Of a DNA stretch of 64,000 bases, positions 63,029 through 64,000 are shown in pieces. A program made the translations under genes and the position numbers. The stretch comes from Muribaculaceae bacterium Isolate-037 (Harlan). Lineage in GTDB: Bacteria > Bacteroidota > Bacteroidia > Bacteroidales > Muribaculaceae. Positions within the stretch are counted from its first letter, which is position 1; every line of letters starts with the position of its first letter. The stretch is taken from the NCBI GenBank assembly GCA_003762615.1, contig RIAZ01000021.1:1-64000 (forward strand), given 5' to 3'. Below the pieces are notes generated by a model that ran no database searches, had not been told where the DNA came from, and saw nothing but the letters and a program-made list of their open reading frames with translations.

Positions 63029-64000
63029 GGATAGCGACACTTCCCGCCCGGATAGCATGGCGATATCTATGGGCTAAAAAATCGCACAGCGCGGTCAGCG
63101 CAATCTCCATAGTATCAGTGGTGGGGGTGGCTGTTGCCACCGCCGCCATTATTTGTGTATTGTCAGTATTCAACGGGTTCAAAGATATCCTGACCGATAC
63201 TACCGATCTTCTTGCCCCCGACATCCTCGTCACTCCGGCAAGGGGGAAGACATTTGCCGATGCCGATTCCATGACGAATATCATAGGGAAAATCGACGGT
63301 GTGAAAATCGCAATGCCGGCAGTAATAGATAACGCCCTCGCTCTATATGATTCCCGCGAGATGCCGGTCACTCTGCGCGGCATAGTCCCGAAGGAATATT
63401 CACGCATGACGGCAATCGATTCCCTCTTCGTGGCAGGATCGTTCTTTACCAATGACGCTTCCGACCGGGAGGTGGCGGTGTCTGTCGGAGTAGCCCAGCA
63501 ACTCGGCATAGGCGCGGAGCCTGACGGCATCTTCCTGTTCGCGCCCAAACGTGAGGGACGTGTCAACATGGCAAATCCCATGAACTCATTCCTCACCGAC
63601 TCGGTTGGGATATCCGGCACATTCCAGTCGCTACAGCATGATATCGATGAAAACAGCATAATCTGCGACATCTCCATCGCCCGCAATCTCTTCCAATACA
63701 CTACGGAGGCAACCGCAATTGAGATCGAGACCACAGCTCCCGACGACCTCTCCTCTACCGCAGCCCGCATACGCGATCGGCTCGGTGCCTCTGCCATAGT
63801 GAAAGACCGCTACCAGCAGCAGGAAGCCAACTACAGGATGGTATCGATAGAGAAATGGGTGACATTTCTTCTTCTCTCCTTCATTCTCATGATAGCCTCA
63901 TTCAATATAATAAGCACCCTCTGCATGCTGATTCTTGAGAAGCAGTCATCCATGTCGACCCTCATCGCCATGGGCATGACTCGCCGGCAGATCGGCATGA
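63025..64000 (+). CDS. LolC/LolE-type ABC transporter permease (3' end outside window)
   Basis: A reading frame from the ATG at 63025 stays open for 325 codons to the window end, so the protein is cut. It starts MRIATLPARIAWRYLWAKKS, then a first membrane segment (AISIVSVVGVAVATAAIICV), then a large periplasmic domain (LLAPDILVTPARGK; VTLRGIVPKEYSRM). At about 275 the FtsX-like region begins (VSIEKWVTFLLLSFILMIAS; MSTLIAMGMTRRQIGM). This is the LolC/E/FtsX layout; such permeases, with LolD, extract lipoproteins from the inner membrane. Co-transcription with rbfA is typical in Bacteroidales. Confidence 0.9.
   Translation, partial: MRIATLPARIAWRYLWAKKSHSAVSAISIVSVVGVAVATAAIICVLSVFNGFKDILTDTTDLLAPDILVTPARGKTFADADSMTNIIGKIDGVKIAMPAVIDNALALYDSREMPVTLRGIVPKEYSRMTAIDSLFVAGSFFTNDASDREVAVSVGVAQQLGIGAEPDGIFLFAPKREGRVNMANPMNSFLTDSVGISGTFQSLQHDIDENSIICDISIARNLFQYTTEATAIEIETTAPDDLSSTAARIRDRLGASAIVKDRYQQQEANYRMVSIEKWVTFLLLSFILMIASFNIISTLCMLILEKQSSMSTLIAMGMTRRQIGM

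Noticed and set aside
1..64000. CRISPR array, prophage, conjugative element or restriction-modification system
   Set aside because: No regularly spaced direct repeats, cas genes, phage structural genes, relaxase or methylase/nuclease pair is visible anywhere in the window.

Overview
The window looks like chromosomal DNA of a gut-type member of the Bacteroidales, most probably the Muribaculaceae/Bacteroides part of the order. The grounds are a type V (Mfa/FimA-like) fimbrial operon, a SusC/SusD polysaccharide-utilisation locus (PUL) run by a hybrid two-component regulator, proteins with T9SS-type C-termini, lipoprotein signal peptides ending in Cys, and many promoters of the Bacteroidetes form TTTG-N20-TAnnTTTG in place of E. 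coli-like ones. The species assignment is inference.

Layout. 1-13,600: a long leader with a 132-bp repeat, then seven co-directional fimbrial genes (DUF3575, DUF3868/OmpA-like, stalk subunit, anchor, three accessory or tip subunits). 13,930-15,600: pckA and a bidirectional terminator. 15,602-20,785 (minus strand): an uncharacterised 655-residue protein, tyrS, an M28 glutaminyl-cyclase-like lipoprotein and a family 2 glycosyltransferase. Next comes the second, inverted copy of the 132-bp repeat. 21,124-23,830: a SprT-like metalloprotein gene overlapping the convergent metG. 23,930-25,320: a REP-associated tyrosine transposase (RAYT) with an extra C-terminal alpha/beta domain, together with three 40-bp REP-like repeats. 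25,503-35,650: GH20 hexosaminidase, leuA, GH13 amylase, an AspT/YidE-type transporter and metY, a small beta-barrel candidate and dtd. 35,737-40,425: a small arabinan/arabinoxylan cluster (GH51, GH43, and a feruloyl-esterase-like hydrolase behind a terminator). 40,643: tRNA-Pro. 40,836-60,642: a large PUL with two divergent arms. 60,800-61,375: two tandem copies of a complete tRNA-Asp transcription unit. 61,459-end: aroQ, an O-methyltransferase, rbfA and a LolC/E-type permease cut by the window edge.

How the genes work together. The fimbrial operon would build a lipoprotein-derived surface pilus. The large PUL combines a SusC/D importer, a SusE/F-position lipoprotein, a sialidase-fold protein, a TDGT-repeat T9SS cargo candidate, a GH2 enzyme, a Ser-type sulfatase and the radical-SAM maturase needed to activate it. 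That set points to a sulfated host or plant glycan. GH51/GH43/esterase points to feruloylated arabinoxylan or arabinan.

The most interesting items are the RAYT fused to a Rossmann-like domain with its REP repeats; the inverted pair of 132-bp repeats, each sitting between a candidate promoter and a cell-surface gene; and the fimbrial anchor whose C-terminal peptide is almost identical to that of the stalk subunit.
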